Of a stretch of DNA of 64,000 bases, positions 10,533 through 19,277 are shown piece after piece. Made by a program: the position numbers and the translations under genes. The notes under the pieces are model-generated. The model was given only the letters and a program-made list of their open reading frames with translations, had not been told where the DNA came from and ran no database searches. Position 1 is the stretch's first letter, and every line of letters begins with the position of its first letter. The stretch lies in assembly GCF_005280295.1 (NCBI RefSeq), contig NZ_CP040020.1:2294001-2358000 (forward strand), in the 5' to 3' direction. This DNA comes from Brevibacterium sp. CS2 (GTDB lineage Bacteria > Actinomycetota > Actinomycetes > Actinomycetales > Brevibacteriaceae).

Positions 10533-11117
10533 ATGGATACCACAGCGATCCCCGCAGCAGTCCTCGTCCATGCCTCCGCCGCCTTCCTCGTCCTCGTGCT
10601 CGGTCCGGTGAACATCCTCCGGCCCCGCCGGGACGCATTCCACCGCCACCTCGGCCGCACCTGGGTCGTCCTCATGTACATCACCTGCGGCTCGAGCTTC
10701 CTCTTCGGACTCGAGCACGGCTTCACGTTCCTCCACGGGCTCTCCGTGTTCACCGCGGTCACGGTGACGCTCGGCGTCTGGCGGATCGTCCGGGGTGACC
10801 GGATCGGGCACAGCGCGAACATGATCGGCAGCTATCTCGGCACGCTCATCGCGTTCGGCTTCGCCGCATTCGTCCCCTCGCGCCTCATCTGGACGACGGC
10901 GACGACGCACCCGCTCACCCTCATCGGGTTCGCCGCCGCGCTCCTCGTCATCGCCGCAGCGTGGATCGCGGTGCTCAGCACCCGGTTCGGGCGCAGCCGC
11001 CTCGTGCGCACCGGGGCGCGCGCACCGGACGCGGTGCCGAGCGCACACCCGCCGGCTGAGCCGACCCGCAAGGCGTCGCGGAACGTCATCCTCGCCGCGC
11101 TGTGCGACGGCAGATGA
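10533..11117 (+). CDS. DUF2306-family membrane protein
   Basis: A 194-residue protein with about five membrane helices (AVLVHASAAFLVLVLGPVNIL at the start, VVLMYITCGSSFLFGL, the GLSVFTAVTVTLGVWRIV helix, and two more). It has the HRHLGRTWV loop that marks the DUF2306 family. Family function is unknown. The C-terminus is basic and Pro-rich. The ATG 6 bases after a -10 box indicates a leaderless transcript. The gene is divergent from a MerR regulator gene, which probably controls it. Confidence 0.75.
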   Translation: MDTTAIPAAVLVHASAAFLVLVLGPVNILRPRRDAFHRHLGRTWVVLMYITCGSSFLFGLEHGFTFLHGLSVFTAVTVTLGVWRIVRGDRIGHSANMIGSYLGTLIAFGFAAFVPSRLIWTTATTHPLTLIGFAAALLVIAAAWIAVLSTRFGRSRLVRTGARAPDAVPSAHPPAEPTRKASRNVILAALCDGR

Positions 11118-11266
11118 CGGGCGGTGACGCCGTGCGACCGGCGGGCGGCCCGCGCAGCGGTGACGTCCCTAGTGTGGGCTTCGTCGTCGGGGCCCGGCCC
11201 GGTGCGCCCGCGGTGCGGGGCGCCGGACAGAGCCCGCGGACCGCCCAACGGAAAGGACCCTCGCCC

Positions 11267-11815
11267 ATGGCCAGCATCGTCGTGCTCAACGGCAGCCCCT
11301 CGAACCCGTCCACCACCGAACGCCTCCTCACCGAGGTCGCCCACCGGATGCGCGGGCACGGTCACCTCACCTCGCTCATCAACGTCCGCGATCTGCCGGC
11401 CGCGGCCCTCGTCACCGCGGACCTCGGTGATCCGGGCATCGTCGCGGGGATCGCCGAGGTCGTCGCCGCCGATGCCCTCGTCGTCGCCTCGCCGGTCTAC
11501 AAGGCGAGCTACTCCGGGCTGCTCAAGACCTTCGTCGACCTGCTGCCGCCGAACTGCCTCGCCGGCACCCCGGTGCTCCCGTTCGTCACCGGCGGGTCCG
11601 TGGGCCACGTCCTCGCTCTCGACCAGGGCCTCAAACCGCTGCTCGCCGCGCTCGGCGCGACGACGATCGCGCGCGGGCGCTTCGTCGAATCCGGGCACAT
11701 CGGACCGGCCGGGCTCAGCGAGCCGACGGCGGCGAAGGTCGCCGGGACGGTGGACGACTTCGCGCTCGACATCGCCGTGCACAGTCGCACGCGGCTCGCG
11801 GCCGTCGCCGTCTGA
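11267..11815 (+). CDS. NADPH-dependent FMN reductase, SsuE/MsuE type
   Basis: A 182-residue flavodoxin-fold reductase. It shows the phosphate-binding loop LNGSPSNPSTTERLL and the family block SPVYKASYSGLLKTFVDLLP, followed by VLPFVTGGSVGHVLALDQGLKPLLAALGA (seen in pieces), which is diagnostic of SsuE/MsuE. These enzymes supply reduced FMN to two-component monooxygenases that use sulfonates. No partner monooxygenase or sulfonate transporter is nearby, so the physiological partner is open. The ATG at 11267 has GAAAGGA ten bases upstream; an in-frame upstream extension to 11102 lacks a ribosome site and family resemblance. The 3' end converges on the TPM gene with only 21 bases between. Confidence 0.88.
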   Translation: MASIVVLNGSPSNPSTTERLLTEVAHRMRGHGHLTSLINVRDLPAAALVTADLGDPGIVAGIAEVVAADALVVASPVYKASYSGLLKTFVDLLPPNCLAGTPVLPFVTGGSVGHVLALDQGLKPLLAALGATTIARGRFVESGHIGPAGLSEPTAAKVAGTVDDFALDIAVHSRTRLAAVAV

Positions 11816-11836
11816 TCCGCGGCCGTCGAAGCGTGT

Positions 11837-13366
11837 TCAGAACCGGGAGGAGCTGCCGGCGCCGCTGAATCCTCCGCCGGTGGACCCGTACCCGGCCGTG
11901 CTGCTCGACGAGGAGCTGTTCTTCGCAGCCTCCTGCGCCTGACGATGGTTGCGCAGTCCGGTGGCGTATCCGATGCCGAAGGCCATCGGCCGCAGATAGC
12001 CGGGGGAGTCGTAGTACCCGGTGAGGCTGCCGGCGCGGCGGCGGGAGACGGACTGCTCCTCGATCGCCCCGGAGATGTAGGACTCCTTGTCGTCGTCCAT
12101 GCCGACGAATGCCGAGTCGCGGACCCGGTCCATGTACCCGGCGAACTCGCCGCGCAGATCGGTGAGTGCGGTGAGGCCGGAGTCGAGCTCCTCGTCCCCT
12201 CCGCCGATCCCCGCCGCCTCGATCGCGTCGAGCCGGTTGAGTGTCCGGCTGCAGAAGGCCTCGAGCTCGCGCAGCAGCTCCGGGTCGTCGGTGCGTTCGC
12301 GGATGTCCTTCGACACCTGCGCATCGCGGATGTCCTGGCGCAGATCATCGACCTCGGACCGCCAGACGGACTCCCACCCCGGTTCACGGGCGTAGAGCAC
12401 GTTCGCGGTGCGGAGCATCGCGCCGTCCGCCTCGAGGCCGTCGAGTCCCTCGTCGAACCGACTCATCCGGGTGAAGAGCGGGAGATTGAGCCCATGGAGC
12501 GACGGCAGCGATGTCGCATCGATCGAGTCGCGCTTCTCCAGCAGGTCGGTGTACGTGTGGAGGGTGGTCCGCGCGGATTCCTTCACCCGCGTGCCGAAGC
12601 CGAGGTCGGGGATGAGCTCGGTCTGCCCGACGAGCCCGTCGACCTCGGCGGCGCTGTCGGTGAGGCGGCGGCGGTTCCTGGAGTACCCGGTGACCGCATG
12701 GGCGACGATCCACCGATTGACGAGGAGGAGACCGAGGAGCACGGCTGCGGCGATGCCGATGACGAGGGGGCGGGCGAAGAACGGTCGGCCCATGACCTCC
12801 GCGGCCGCCTCGGCGATCTCCGTCACCCCGCGGTTCCAATCCCGCTGCTGGAACGCCTCATAGCCGTGCGACTGGATCTCCTGCTCCGCCTCGGTGCTGC
12901 CGGGTGCGAGGTCGTCGCCGAAGTACGTGCCGACCTGCCCGGAGCCCGGTCCGCCGTCCTCCCCGTTCGCCTCGACGCTCGCGGTGATGAGGAGGGTCCC
13001 GTCCTTCCACTTCTCACCGTCGTCCGAGAGAAGGTCGAGATCGGGATTCAGCCGGGCCCATGCGAGGGTCTGCTCGTTGATGTTGTCGGAGACCTCTCCG
13101 TCCCGGGTGAGGACGACGACCCGGGTGGGTCGGTGCACGGCCAGGTCGGAGATCTGCTCCTCGATGAGCGTCGGATCGAGGACTGCGGCGTCATCGGCGA
13201 TATGCACCTCGGTGATCGATGCGTCGGGGCGGCCGAGGAGGAATGCGGCCACCGCGGCGAGGACGACGAGGGCGCAGGCGACCCCGGTGAGCACGTCGAG
13301 CCGACGACGCGTGCGCTGGAGCGGATGGGAATCCTGGGAGGGTGTGGCGCGAGCCGGAGAAGACAT
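11837..13366 (-). CDS. TPM-domain membrane protein with Ser/Gly-rich tail
   Basis: A 509-residue protein: an N-terminal membrane helix (LTGVACALVVLAAVAAFLL, ~residues 25-43), an extracytoplasmic TPM_phosphatase domain (~50-185; ITEVHIADDAAVLDPTLI, RVVVLTRDG, LLITASVE, VGTYFGDD), a second helix (LVIGIAAAVLLGLLLVNRW, ~205-225), then a long helical cytoplasmic region and a Ser/Gly-rich end (SSSSSSTAGYGSTGGGFSG). This layout is frequent in actinobacteria. TPM domains have been tied to photosystem II repair in plants and to membrane protein quality in bacteria, but the bacterial role is poorly defined. I started at the ATG 13366 (MSSPARAT), since upstream sequence in frame does not resemble protein. 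Confidence 0.8.
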   Translation of the reverse strand: MSSPARATPSQDSHPLQRTRRRLDVLTGVACALVVLAAVAAFLLGRPDASITEVHIADDAAVLDPTLIEEQISDLAVHRPTRVVVLTRDGEVSDNINEQTLAWARLNPDLDLLSDDGEKWKDGTLLITASVEANGEDGGPGSGQVGTYFGDDLAPGSTEAEQEIQSHGYEAFQQRDWNRGVTEIAEAAAEVMGRPFFARPLVIGIAAAVLLGLLLVNRWIVAHAVTGYSRNRRRLTDSAAEVDGLVGQTELIPDLGFGTRVKESARTTLHTYTDLLEKRDSIDATSLPSLHGLNLPLFTRMSRFDEGLDGLEADGAMLRTANVLYAREPGWESVWRSEVDDLRQDIRDAQVSKDIRERTDDPELLRELEAFCSRTLNRLDAIEAAGIGGGDEELDSGLTALTDLRGEFAGYMDRVRDSAFVGMDDDKESYISGAIEEQSVSRRRAGSLTGYYDSPGYLRPMAFGIGYATGLRNHRQAQEAAKNSSSSSSTAGYGSTGGGFSGAGSSSRF

Positions 13367-13406
13367 GGCACCAGTGTGGCAGGAATCCCCGGCCCGGCGC
13401 CGCGGC

Positions 13407-14273
13407 TCAGTGCGCCGGGAGCTCGATGTTGTCGATGAGCCGGACGCTGCCGACGTAGGCGGCGATGAGTGCGAGCGCCGGCAGCGACTCGGTGGGCAGC
13501 AGGGTGCCCGGATCGACGACTTCGAGGTAGTCGAGGATGACGTCGGGGGCCTCCCGCACCTGTCGGCGCAGCCCCGACAGATCCCAGTCCGCACCGTGCG
13601 CCGCCCGGTCGAGGAGCTCGAACAGGGCCGACGACAGGGCCGTCGCGGCCCGGCGGTGTTCCTCGGTGAGGAGGAGGTTCCGGCTGGAGAGCGCGAGCCC
13701 GGATTCCTCCCGCTGCGTGGGCACCGGCACGATCGTCACCGGGAAGTCGAGGTCGGCGACCATGCGGGAGACGATCATGAGCTGCTGGGCGTCCTTCTGC
13801 CCGAAGTATGCCTTGAGCCGCGCCGGGCCCTCGGGATCGAAGATGTTGAAGAGCTTGGAGACGACCGTGGCGACCCCGTCGAAGTGACCGGGCCGGGAGG
13901 CGCCCTCGAGGATCTGACCCATGTGGCCGCTCGTCACCCGCACGATGGGGGAGTCGGGGTGGTTCGGGTACATCTCCTCGACCTCGGGTGCGAGGACGAG
14001 GTCGACCCCCTCGGCCTCGCACAGCGCCATGTCCGCATCGAGGTCGCGCGGATAGAGCTCGAGGTCGAGCGGCGACTCGAACTGGAGCGGGTTGACGAAC
14101 AGGGAGGCGCAGACGACGGGGTTGTCCGCCCGGGCCGCGCGCATGAGCGCGGCATGCCCCTGGTGGAGGGCGCCCATCGTCGGCACGAGCCCGACGGAGT
14201 GGGCTTCGCGCTCCGCGACGAGGCGGGTGAGCGCATTACGGAGCTCAGCGATGGTGCGGGTGAGGACGGTCAT
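13407..14273 (-). CDS. panC: Pantoate--beta-alanine ligase
   Basis: A 288-residue pantothenate synthetase that joins pantoate and beta-alanine with ATP in coenzyme A biosynthesis. All family motifs are present: PTMGALHQGHAAL with the HxGH nucleotide-binding signature, SLFVNPLQF, EMYPNHPDS, RPGHFDGVATVV, FGQKDAQQ and the KMSKS-like ALSSRN. Length is normal. It stands without panB or panD nearby. The gene is on the same strand as the TPM gene (40-base gap) and downstream of the thioesterase gene at 14314 (40-base gap), so it may belong to one transcript with them. Confidence 0.96.
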   Translation of the reverse strand: MTVLTRTIAELRNALTRLVAEREAHSVGLVPTMGALHQGHAALMRAARADNPVVCASLFVNPLQFESPLDLELYPRDLDADMALCEAEGVDLVLAPEVEEMYPNHPDSPIVRVTSGHMGQILEGASRPGHFDGVATVVSKLFNIFDPEGPARLKAYFGQKDAQQLMIVSRMVADLDFPVTIVPVPTQREESGLALSSRNLLLTEEHRRAATALSSALFELLDRAAHGADWDLSGLRRQVREAPDVILDYLEVVDPGTLLPTESLPALALIAAYVGSVRLIDNIELPAH

Positions 14274-14313
14274 CGTGACCTCCGGGTCGGGGTGCGGCTG
14301 CGCCGCTGAGGGG

Positions 14314-14736
14314 TCAGTCCTCCGGGGCGAGCAGTGCGGAGAAGTACTCGCGCATCGCGTCGTCGAACGGCTGCGACTTGCGGGTCGAGGTGTTGATCTG
14401 CACGATCACGGACTCACCTGCGGCGCACAGGCGACCGTCGTTGAACAGCGCCTGCTCGACGACGAGCGAGCTGCCGCCGATCCGCTTGACCCGGGAGCCG
14501 ACCTCGACGGTGCCCGGCCAGTGCGTCTCCTGCAGGTACTTGATGGTGATCTGTGCGATGACGAACTCGGCATCGTCATGGGCCGAGACCTCGTGGGCGC
14601 GGCTGATGAACTCGACCCGGCCGGTCTCGAAGAACGTCGCATAGACGGCGTTGTTGATGTGGCCCTGCTTGTCGGTGTCCGCGTACCGGAGCTTGTCGTG
14701 GGTGCGGATGGGGAAGTCGTCGATCGTGTCGGTCAT
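14314..14736 (-). CDS. 4HBT-type acyl-CoA thioesterase
   Basis: A 140-residue hot-dog-fold protein. The active region YADTDKQGHINNAVYATFFETGR contains the Asp and the GHxNN turn of 4-hydroxybenzoyl-CoA/YbgC-type thioesterases; ITIKYLQETHWPG and VVEQALFNDG follow as in the family. It should hydrolyse a short or medium acyl-CoA; the natural substrate is not evident. The ATG at 14736 gives the usual family length; an earlier in-frame ATG adds 10 residues without support. It lies between panC and the MhpD-like gene on the same strand. Confidence 0.85.
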   Translation of the reverse strand: MTDTIDDFPIRTHDKLRYADTDKQGHINNAVYATFFETGRVEFISRAHEVSAHDDAEFVIAQITIKYLQETHWPGTVEVGSRVKRIGGSSLVVEQALFNDGRLCAAGESVIVQINTSTRKSQPFDDAMREYFSALLAPED

Positions 14737-14827
14737 TCTCTCATCGTGCCATGTGAGCCCGATCACGGGAACCGCAGGACCGAGTGGTGGACAGCCGGCG
14801 GCCCCGCCGGCCGCTGCGGACGCCGCG

Positions 14828-15631
14828 TCAGGCGGTGTTCAGGCTCACCGTGCCGAGGGATCCGAAGTCGGCGTGCACCCGTGTCCCGGGCACGAGCGGG
14901 ATCGGCGCGGAGAGGACCCCGGTGGTCACGACCTGCCCGGCGTGCAGGGTGATCCCGTGGGTGGAGAGCTCGCCCACGAGCCAGGTGAGCGAGCCGAGCG
15001 GGCCGTCGAGGACGTTGCCGCCGCGACCGGTCGAGTGCGCACTCGTGCCATCCGCCAGCGTGACGGTGATCGTGACCTCGAGCTCGGTGAGGTCGTCGTC
15101 GAGCCGCGCGGGCGGCGCGGCGGGACCGAGCACGAACTCCGCGGCGCAGGCGCTGTCGGCGGTGAGCTCGGCGATGCCGACATCGGTGAAGCGCGACAGT
15201 CGGGTGTCGGGAAGCTCGATGGCCGGGTGGACCGAGGCGAGGGCAGCGCGCACCTCGGGCTGCGAGTACGGGTCATCGCGGGGGACGAGATCGCGGGCGA
15301 GGGTGAAGGCGCACTCGACCTCGGCCAGGGGCATCACCCGGGGGCCCAATTGCAGGGTGCCGCCGTCGGGGATGATCCCGTCGGCGAGCATGCGGCCGGC
15401 GATCGGCGCGTCGACGTCGAGGTGGGCCTGCCCGGCCGCGCTCGTCGCCGCGATCTTCCAGCCGTGGACCGGGCTGCCGGCGAGCGTCGCGACACGGGTG
15501 GCGATCGCGTGGCCCTCGCCCCGGGACAGCGGGGTGAGGCTGCCGGGCAGGCGCTCGAGCGGTGTACGCGTGCGGCGCGCCTCGGCGAGGACGGCGGCGG
15601 CCTGCTGGATCTGGGCGGGGGAGAGGTCCAT
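14828..15631 (-). CDS. 2-keto-4-pentenoate hydratase / FAH-superfamily protein
   Basis: A 267-residue MhpD-like protein. HGWKIAATSAAGQAHL matches the substrate region of 2-oxopent-4-enoate hydratases, and VECAFTLARDLVPRD carries the acidic metal ligands (E-x-E region, here VECAF); RGGNVLDGPLGSLTWLVGEL is the typical C-terminal block. In aromatic meta-cleavage pathways such enzymes hydrate 2-hydroxypenta-2,4-dienoate, but no other pathway genes are near, so a different 2-oxo acid substrate or a decarboxylase activity is possible. The ATG at 15631 is preceded by GGAG on the minus strand with a normal spacing. Confidence 0.85.
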   Translation of the reverse strand: MDLSPAQIQQAAAVLAEARRTRTPLERLPGSLTPLSRGEGHAIATRVATLAGSPVHGWKIAATSAAGQAHLDVDAPIAGRMLADGIIPDGGTLQLGPRVMPLAEVECAFTLARDLVPRDDPYSQPEVRAALASVHPAIELPDTRLSRFTDVGIAELTADSACAAEFVLGPAAPPARLDDDLTELEVTITVTLADGTSAHSTGRGGNVLDGPLGSLTWLVGELSTHGITLHAGQVVTTGVLSAPIPLVPGTRVHADFGSLGTVSLNTA

Positions 15632-15703
15632 GGCCTCAGCCTAGCTCCGGGCGCCGCCCCGCAGGTCGGCAACCGGTCCCCGTGCTCGCTCCGGTCCCGG
15701 ACC

Positions 15704-17323
15704 TCAGGCCTGCTCGGTGCTCGCCGCGGAATGGAGCCGGGACAGCAGCTTCGTCGTCTTCTTCAGCGCCTTCGTCTGCACCGCGATCTCAGCGCCGTAG
15801 AGCAGCCCGTACCCGAACGTCGGCTCGCCCTTCTTCTCCGCCCGGCGAGCGGTGCTGCGGACATGGTCCTGGAACATCACCGAGTCGCGATGGGTGCCGA
15901 GCGCGGTCTGGAGCTTCTTCGCCACCGCCATCTTCTCCGCGAGGTCGTCCCCGAGGTCGATCGCAGCGGCATCGGTGACTGCGGACACGGCGTAGCGCAG
16001 CCGCTTGGCCTCCTTGCGCACCTCGTGGAGCTCCTCGATGCGGGTGGCCTCGTCGGCTTCGTGCTCGGCGGTCTCCGCGTGGGCGAGCAGGCTGTCGACC
16101 TGGGCCGTGGCGAGCGGGGCGAGGGCGGCCGCAGCATCCCTGCGCTGCTCGGCGCCGAGGTCGGGGTGCAGCGGGACCGCACGGGCGCAGCGGTCGATGA
16201 TGTCGAGCTGCTCGGCGTACCAGGGGCTGCGCATCGCGGCGAGGAGCCTCCGGTGCGCGCGCCGGTACTCCCGGACCTGGGAGTCGCGGAGCCGGCGCAC
16301 GGTCCTCTTGGGGATGAGTGCGGCGGTGAGGCCCTCCGCCCCGCCCGGGAGCGCGGCGATCCGCTCACCGACCTGGTCGCGGAGCACCTCGGCGTCGCGT
16401 GCGGCCGACAGCAACCGGCCGAGGCGGCGCAGCGCCCGGTTGACCTCCTTCCGCGCCTCCGGTTCGAGCAGGGGACGGTAGATCTGGAGGAGCGAGCGCA
16501 GGGTGCGGGCGGACACCCGGAATTGGTGGACGGCGTCGTCGGCGCTGCGCCTGACGAGCGGATCCCAGGACTTGAGACGGCGCACCTGGGTGCGGACCGT
16601 GCGGGTGAGGACGGTGGCGAGGTCGGTGCCCTCACCGGCGCCCTCCGGGCTCAGCGGGTCCGCCGGACGGCCGAGGACCTTCTCGAGCTTGGAGCCCGCA
16701 TGCGAGCGCTGCGCCCCCGCATCGAGGAGCGTCGACTCCACCGCATCGAGGAAGCCCGGGACGGATTCCATCCCGCCCACGAGGGTCGGGTTGACGACCT
16801 CGACCTCCCATTCGCGCCAGTGGCGCACCCGGGAGTCGGTGCGCGATCCCGCCGCCATCGCCGCGACCTGGTCGTCGCACACCTCGGCCACGGTGCGGCC
16901 CCGGGCATCCATGAGGTCGACGACGGAGCGCAGCGTATTCATGCTGAGCACCGGCACGAGCGCGCGCCCGCGCACGTGCACCGCGACGAGGTCGGCGATC
17001 TCCTCCGGCACGCGGTACGGCACGGACTCGGCCGGTCCGTCCCCGGTCCGCTCGGACGAGGCGAGCGGCACCTGCATCTCGATCCGGTGCGCGCCCGAGG
17101 GGATCTTCACGTGCCAGCCGGCGTCCTCCCCGCCGGCCCTCCGGCGCAGGATCACACCGTTGGCGGCGAGCACCCGGTCGCGGGTGTCGAAGTACACCGC
17201 CTCGAGCGCCACCGGCGGGCGGTAGCCCACGCGGGAGACCCCAGCGGCGCCGTGCAGGCGCGGCAGCGAGGTCTGGCCGGTGATGTCGTACTTGCGCTCG
17301 ATCTCGAGGAAGGTCCCGCTCAT
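15704..17323 (-). CDS. CYTH-CHAD domain protein
   Basis: A 539-residue protein fusing an N-terminal CYTH triphosphate-tunnel domain (~1-205; EIERKYDITGQTSLP, then the metal and phosphate residues in RRRAGGEDAGWHVKIP and EWEVEVVNP) to a C-terminal CHAD helical domain (~230-535) rich in conserved His and Arg (RSADDAVHQFRVSARTLRSLL, ARDAEVLRDQ, HEVRKEAKRLRYAV, THRDSVMF). CYTH domains act on inorganic triphosphate or organic triphosphates; CHAD domains bind polyphosphate and associate with polyphosphate granules. A role in polyphosphate metabolism or sensing is likely. The ATG at 17323 begins right at the EIERKY motif. It is separated by 85 bases from the ThDP enzyme gene upstream. Confidence 0.93.
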   Translation of the reverse strand: MSGTFLEIERKYDITGQTSLPRLHGAAGVSRVGYRPPVALEAVYFDTRDRVLAANGVILRRRAGGEDAGWHVKIPSGAHRIEMQVPLASSERTGDGPAESVPYRVPEEIADLVAVHVRGRALVPVLSMNTLRSVVDLMDARGRTVAEVCDDQVAAMAAGSRTDSRVRHWREWEVEVVNPTLVGGMESVPGFLDAVESTLLDAGAQRSHAGSKLEKVLGRPADPLSPEGAGEGTDLATVLTRTVRTQVRRLKSWDPLVRRSADDAVHQFRVSARTLRSLLQIYRPLLEPEARKEVNRALRRLGRLLSAARDAEVLRDQVGERIAALPGGAEGLTAALIPKRTVRRLRDSQVREYRRAHRRLLAAMRSPWYAEQLDIIDRCARAVPLHPDLGAEQRRDAAAALAPLATAQVDSLLAHAETAEHEADEATRIEELHEVRKEAKRLRYAVSAVTDAAAIDLGDDLAEKMAVAKKLQTALGTHRDSVMFQDHVRSTARRAEKKGEPTFGYGLLYGAEIAVQTKALKKTTKLLSRLHSAASTEQA

Positions 17324-17408
17324 GCTCCCATTATGGGCGCTCGGGGCAACCTCGCACAGGGTGGAGGGCTCCGGGGGCGTGCCGGGAGGGACCGCGGGCC
17401 GGGAGACC

Positions 17409-19070
17409 TCAGTACGCCTTGACGCGCTGCTCGACGATGATGTGGATGAGCGCGAACTCGCCGTCGGCGATCGCGGCGAGCGCGGTGTCGACGGCCGCCG
17501 GCACCTCGGAGTCGCGCTCGACGCGCACGCCCACGCCGCCGTAGGCCTCGGCGAGCTTGGCGAAGTCGGGGTTCGCCAGCTGCGTGCCGGACACCCGGTC
17601 CGGGTAGTCCCGCTCCTGGTGGGTGCGGATGGTGCCGTACTCCTGGTTGTCCATGACGATGACGAGCGGATTCGCGCCGTACTGCTTGGCGGTCGCGAGC
17701 TCCTGGCCGTTCATGAGGAACTCGCCGTCGCCGGCGATCGAGATGATCTGGCGGCCGGGGTGGTTGAGCGAGGCGGCGACCGCGGCGGGCACCGAGTAGC
17801 CCATCGAGCCGTTGCGGGCGGAGATCATCGAGGCGTAGCCGTTGGTGGGGAAGTAGCGGTGGGCCCAGTTCGTGTGCTCGCCGGCGCCGAAGGTCACCAT
17901 CGCGTCCTCGTCGAGACGGGGGACGAGGTTCGCCATGAGCGTCGCCATCTTCGCCTGCCCGTCGCCGGGCTCCGCCGTGGGGAGCGCGGCGAAGTCGTTC
18001 TGCCGTTCGCGCAGCTCGTTCGTCCACTGCCGCCAGGCGTCGCGCACCGGCAGGTCCATGCGCACGAGGTCGCGGATGAAGACGTCGGGCTTGGCGACGA
18101 TCTGATGGCTCACCGGGCCGGACCGTCCGCGCAGGGCGGGGTCGATGGTGACGAGGAAGTTGCTCTTCTCCCAGTTCTGGCGCGCGGTGAAGCCGTCGGT
18201 GATGACGTCGCCGGGCACGGTGCCGACGAACACGAGGAGGTCGGAGTCCTCGAGCACGCTGCGGGTGTGGTGCGGCCGGCCGTAGCCCAGCGGGCCGACG
18301 TAGCTCGGCGAGGTGAACGGCACGGTGCCCTCGCAGCGCCATTCCGCGGCGGCCGGCAGGTTGTGCGACTCGAGCCAGGCGGTGAACTCCTCGGCGGCGG
18401 GGTGCGTCCAGTCGTTGCCGCCGAACACGAACAGCGGGCGCTCGGCGTCGAGCAGCGCGGACTTGAGCGCCTTCCAGTCGGTGACGGTCATGCCGCCCTC
18501 CGCGATCGGGATCCGCGGGTGGAGGACGCCGTCGTTGCCCATCTTGATGATGTCCTCGGGGAGGCCGACGACCACGGGGCCGGGCCGGCCGGAGGCGGCG
18601 GCGAACATCGCCTCGGCGACGATCTCCGAGGCGCGCTCGGCGTGGTCGAGGATCATCACGCGCTTGGCGCCGCTGTCGAACCAGGCCTTCGGATCGAACT
18701 CCTGGAAGGCCTCCTTCTCACGGTGCTCGAAGGGGATGAGGCCGACGAACAGCACCATCGCGGTGGAATCCTGCCAGGCGGTGTGGAGGCCTACGTGGGC
18801 GTTCGCAGCTCCGGGTCCGCGGGTGACCATCGCGATGCCGGGCACCGGGTTCATCTTGCCGTCGGCCTCGGCCATGTAGGCGGCGCCGCCCTCGTGGCGG
18901 CAGACCACCGTCTCGATATCCGAGTCGTGGAGCCCGTCGAGCACGTCGAGGTAGCTCTCGCCCGGCACCACGTACACGCGCTCGACCCCGTGCTGCGCCA
19001 AGGACTTGACGATCATGTGCCCGGCCGAGACCGAGTTCGGGACACCTTCGATATCGCGTACCGTTGTCAT
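17409..19070 (-). CDS. Thiamine-diphosphate-dependent enzyme, acetolactate-synthase-like
   Basis: A 553-residue member of the ThDP-binding IlvB-like family. The N-terminal PYR domain has the activating glutamate in VVCRHEGGAAYMAEADGKM and the GPGAANAHVG block; the central domain reads NFLVTIDPALRGRSG; the C-terminal PP domain holds the Mg-ThDP motif GDGEFLMNGQELATAKQ ending in VIVMDNQEYG. It differs from the true IlvB sequence and lacks an adjacent ilvN, so it is probably a catabolic or special-purpose decarboxylase/ligase of 2-oxo acids. I begin at the ATG 19070 (MTTVRDIEG), which has an AGAGGA site just upstream; a start six codons earlier lacks one. The promoter region is shared with the divergent PBP-like gene about 200 bases away. 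Confidence 0.88.
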   Translation of the reverse strand: MTTVRDIEGVPNSVSAGHMIVKSLAQHGVERVYVVPGESYLDVLDGLHDSDIETVVCRHEGGAAYMAEADGKMNPVPGIAMVTRGPGAANAHVGLHTAWQDSTAMVLFVGLIPFEHREKEAFQEFDPKAWFDSGAKRVMILDHAERASEIVAEAMFAAASGRPGPVVVGLPEDIIKMGNDGVLHPRIPIAEGGMTVTDWKALKSALLDAERPLFVFGGNDWTHPAAEEFTAWLESHNLPAAAEWRCEGTVPFTSPSYVGPLGYGRPHHTRSVLEDSDLLVFVGTVPGDVITDGFTARQNWEKSNFLVTIDPALRGRSGPVSHQIVAKPDVFIRDLVRMDLPVRDAWRQWTNELRERQNDFAALPTAEPGDGQAKMATLMANLVPRLDEDAMVTFGAGEHTNWAHRYFPTNGYASMISARNGSMGYSVPAAVAASLNHPGRQIISIAGDGEFLMNGQELATAKQYGANPLVIVMDNQEYGTIRTHQERDYPDRVSGTQLANPDFAKLAEAYGGVGVRVERDSEVPAAVDTALAAIADGEFALIHIIVEQRVKAY

Positions 19071-19277
19071 GGTTCCTCTTCGCTCCACTCCGTCGTGACG
19101 CTGCCGCGCACTCCCTGCCGGGACCCGAGTCTACGGGTGACCGGCGCCACTGTTCCTGCCATGATGATCGAAAGCGCGTGCGTCCCGCACGGTTTCCCGA
19201 CATGCAAGACGGTGCACGGGCATCGAGGACCGTCCGGGCCCGGCGGGCCCGCGCACCGACAGGGCGGAGGAGGGCGG

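Noticed and set aside
14651..17422. Long plus-strand open frame opposite the thioesterase, hydratase and CYTH-CHAD genes
   Set aside because: It crosses three real genes and their spacers, and shows no domain.
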